Below, piece after piece: positions 5,034 to 5,265 of a stretch of DNA of 5,265 nucleotides (its first letter is position 1; each line of letters starts with the position of its first letter). The notes below the pieces were generated by a model. The model was given only the letters and a program-made list of their open reading frames with translations, was not told the DNA's origin and ran no database searches. Made by a program: the position numbers and the translations under genes. This DNA is from Candidatus Levyibacteriota bacterium (GTDB taxonomy: Bacteria > Patescibacteria > Microgenomatia > Levybacterales > UBA12049). The DNA is taken from NCBI GenBank assembly GCA_003173915.1, contig PPGL01000065.1, positions 1-5,265 on the forward strand, written 5' to 3'.

Positions 5034-5066
5034 CCCTCACCCTTACCTTCTCCCAAAAGGAGAGGG
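5034..5066 (+). repeat. 33-nt palindromic repeat, copy 2, upstream of the DUF559 gene
   Basis: CCCTCACCCTTA is followed by a hairpin of CCTTCTCC (5046-5053) and GGAGAGGG (5059-5066) with a 5-nt loop and one non-Watson-Crick position. It is an inverted copy of the repeat at 4649-4681 (28 of 33 identical). On the minus strand its GAGGG lies 10 nt before the DUF559 start codon and could act as a weak ribosome binding site. From memory, repeats with CCCTCACCC plus a purine-rich hairpin are widespread in bacterial genomes. Confidence 0.8.
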
Positions 5067-5069
5067 AAT

Positions 5070-5261
5070 TTATTTTCTAACTACTGTTTGAGTTATAGTT
5101 TTAGAATTTACGCTTGACGCTTTCTTAAGCTGTGTCAATTTCCACATAAAAAGTGCTCCTTTATTTCTTGCAGTACTATCAATAGCAAAAGACAGTGCTT
5201 TTTCAAGAAGTGACCGATGGACTGTCTTGGCAAGCTTAATGTACAAGCTTTTATGTTTCAT
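5070..5261 (-). CDS. Small basic hypothetical protein, possibly 5'-truncated
   Basis: A 63-residue frame from ATG 5261 to TAA 5072-5070. The frame stays open to the window end, so the true start may lie outside; with only four bases upstream of this ATG a ribosome binding site cannot be judged. The protein is Lys- and Arg-rich, probably helical in residues 5-48, with landmarks TVHRSLLEKALSFAIDSTARNKGALF and a Ser/Thr-rich tail ending in VVRK. I do not recognise it; a ribosomal protein S20 assignment was considered because of size and charge but the sequence does not match. It precedes the DUF559 unit by 46 bp on the same strand. Confidence 0.55.
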   Translation of the reverse strand: MKHKSLYIKLAKTVHRSLLEKALSFAIDSTARNKGALFMWKLTQLKKASSVNSKTITQTVVRK

Positions 5262-5265
5262 ATCG

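Noticed and set aside
4649..5066. Target-site duplication around the DUF559 unit
   Set aside because: The bases just outside the two repeats (a CTCTTTT-like flank on the left, AATTTATT on the right) do not form a direct repeat, so no insertion footprint can be shown.
5070..5261. Ribosomal protein S20
   Set aside because: Size and basic charge are suggestive, but the typical Lys-Ser-Ala and helical hairpin pattern of S20 is absent and the end is not similar.
1..5265. CRISPR array, tRNA, rRNA or complete insertion sequence
   Set aside because: No regularly spaced direct repeats, no tRNA-like cloverleaf and no transposase frame were seen on either strand.

Overview
The window is AT-rich, gene-dense and built from short, compact genes with little intergenic space. 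This style, the conserved but unnamed first gene, the single-TM DsbA-like protein and the YibE/F protein fit a Patescibacteria (CPR)-type genome, perhaps a Microgenomates-like lineage. That placement is an inference from gene style and memory of similar proteins, not a phylogenetic result. All seven stop codons that can be assigned are TAA.

Layout. (1) 1-709, minus strand: 5'-complete but window-truncated conserved hypothetical protein. (2) 710-810: compact divergent promoter region with two good sigma70-type promoters back to back. (3) 811-1638, plus: membrane-anchored DsbA/BdbD-like thioredoxin-fold protein with a CPFC active site. (4) 1639-1829: non-coding gap holding a 90-bp palindromic repeat element. 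(5) 1830-2366, plus: small polytopic membrane protein with an intramembrane CxxC. (6) 2415-3566, plus: YibE/F-family membrane protein with a signal peptide. (7) 3563-4297, minus: unrecognised protein carrying an in-frame palindromic repeat; its stop codon overlaps that of the YibE/F gene tail-to-tail. (8) 4358-4633, minus: acylphosphatase. (9) 4670-5023, minus: DUF559 endonuclease-like gene with an in-frame TAG exactly where the family has a conserved Gln, bracketed by an inverted pair of 33-nt palindromic repeats. (10) 5070-5261, minus: small basic protein, unrecognised, possibly cut by the window end.

Working together. The three plus-strand genes form an envelope-directed cluster: a DsbA-like oxidoreductase or isomerase, a CxxC membrane protein that could be its redox partner (inference), and a YibE/F membrane protein of unknown function. 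Each seems to have its own promoter rather than sharing one transcript. The minus-strand block from 5261 to 3563 has short gaps and could be one transcript.

Two points stand out. Four genes (709-, 811+, 1830+, 2415+) have a -10 hexamer ending only 6-10 nt before the start codon, so their mRNAs would be leaderless or nearly so, while the acylphosphatase has a clear Shine-Dalgarno. The window also carries two kinds of palindromic repeat: GTCATTC...GGATGAC elements (one intergenic, one inside a reading frame) and CCCTCAyCC hairpin repeats bracketing the DUF559 gene. No RNA gene, CRISPR array or insertion sequence was seen.
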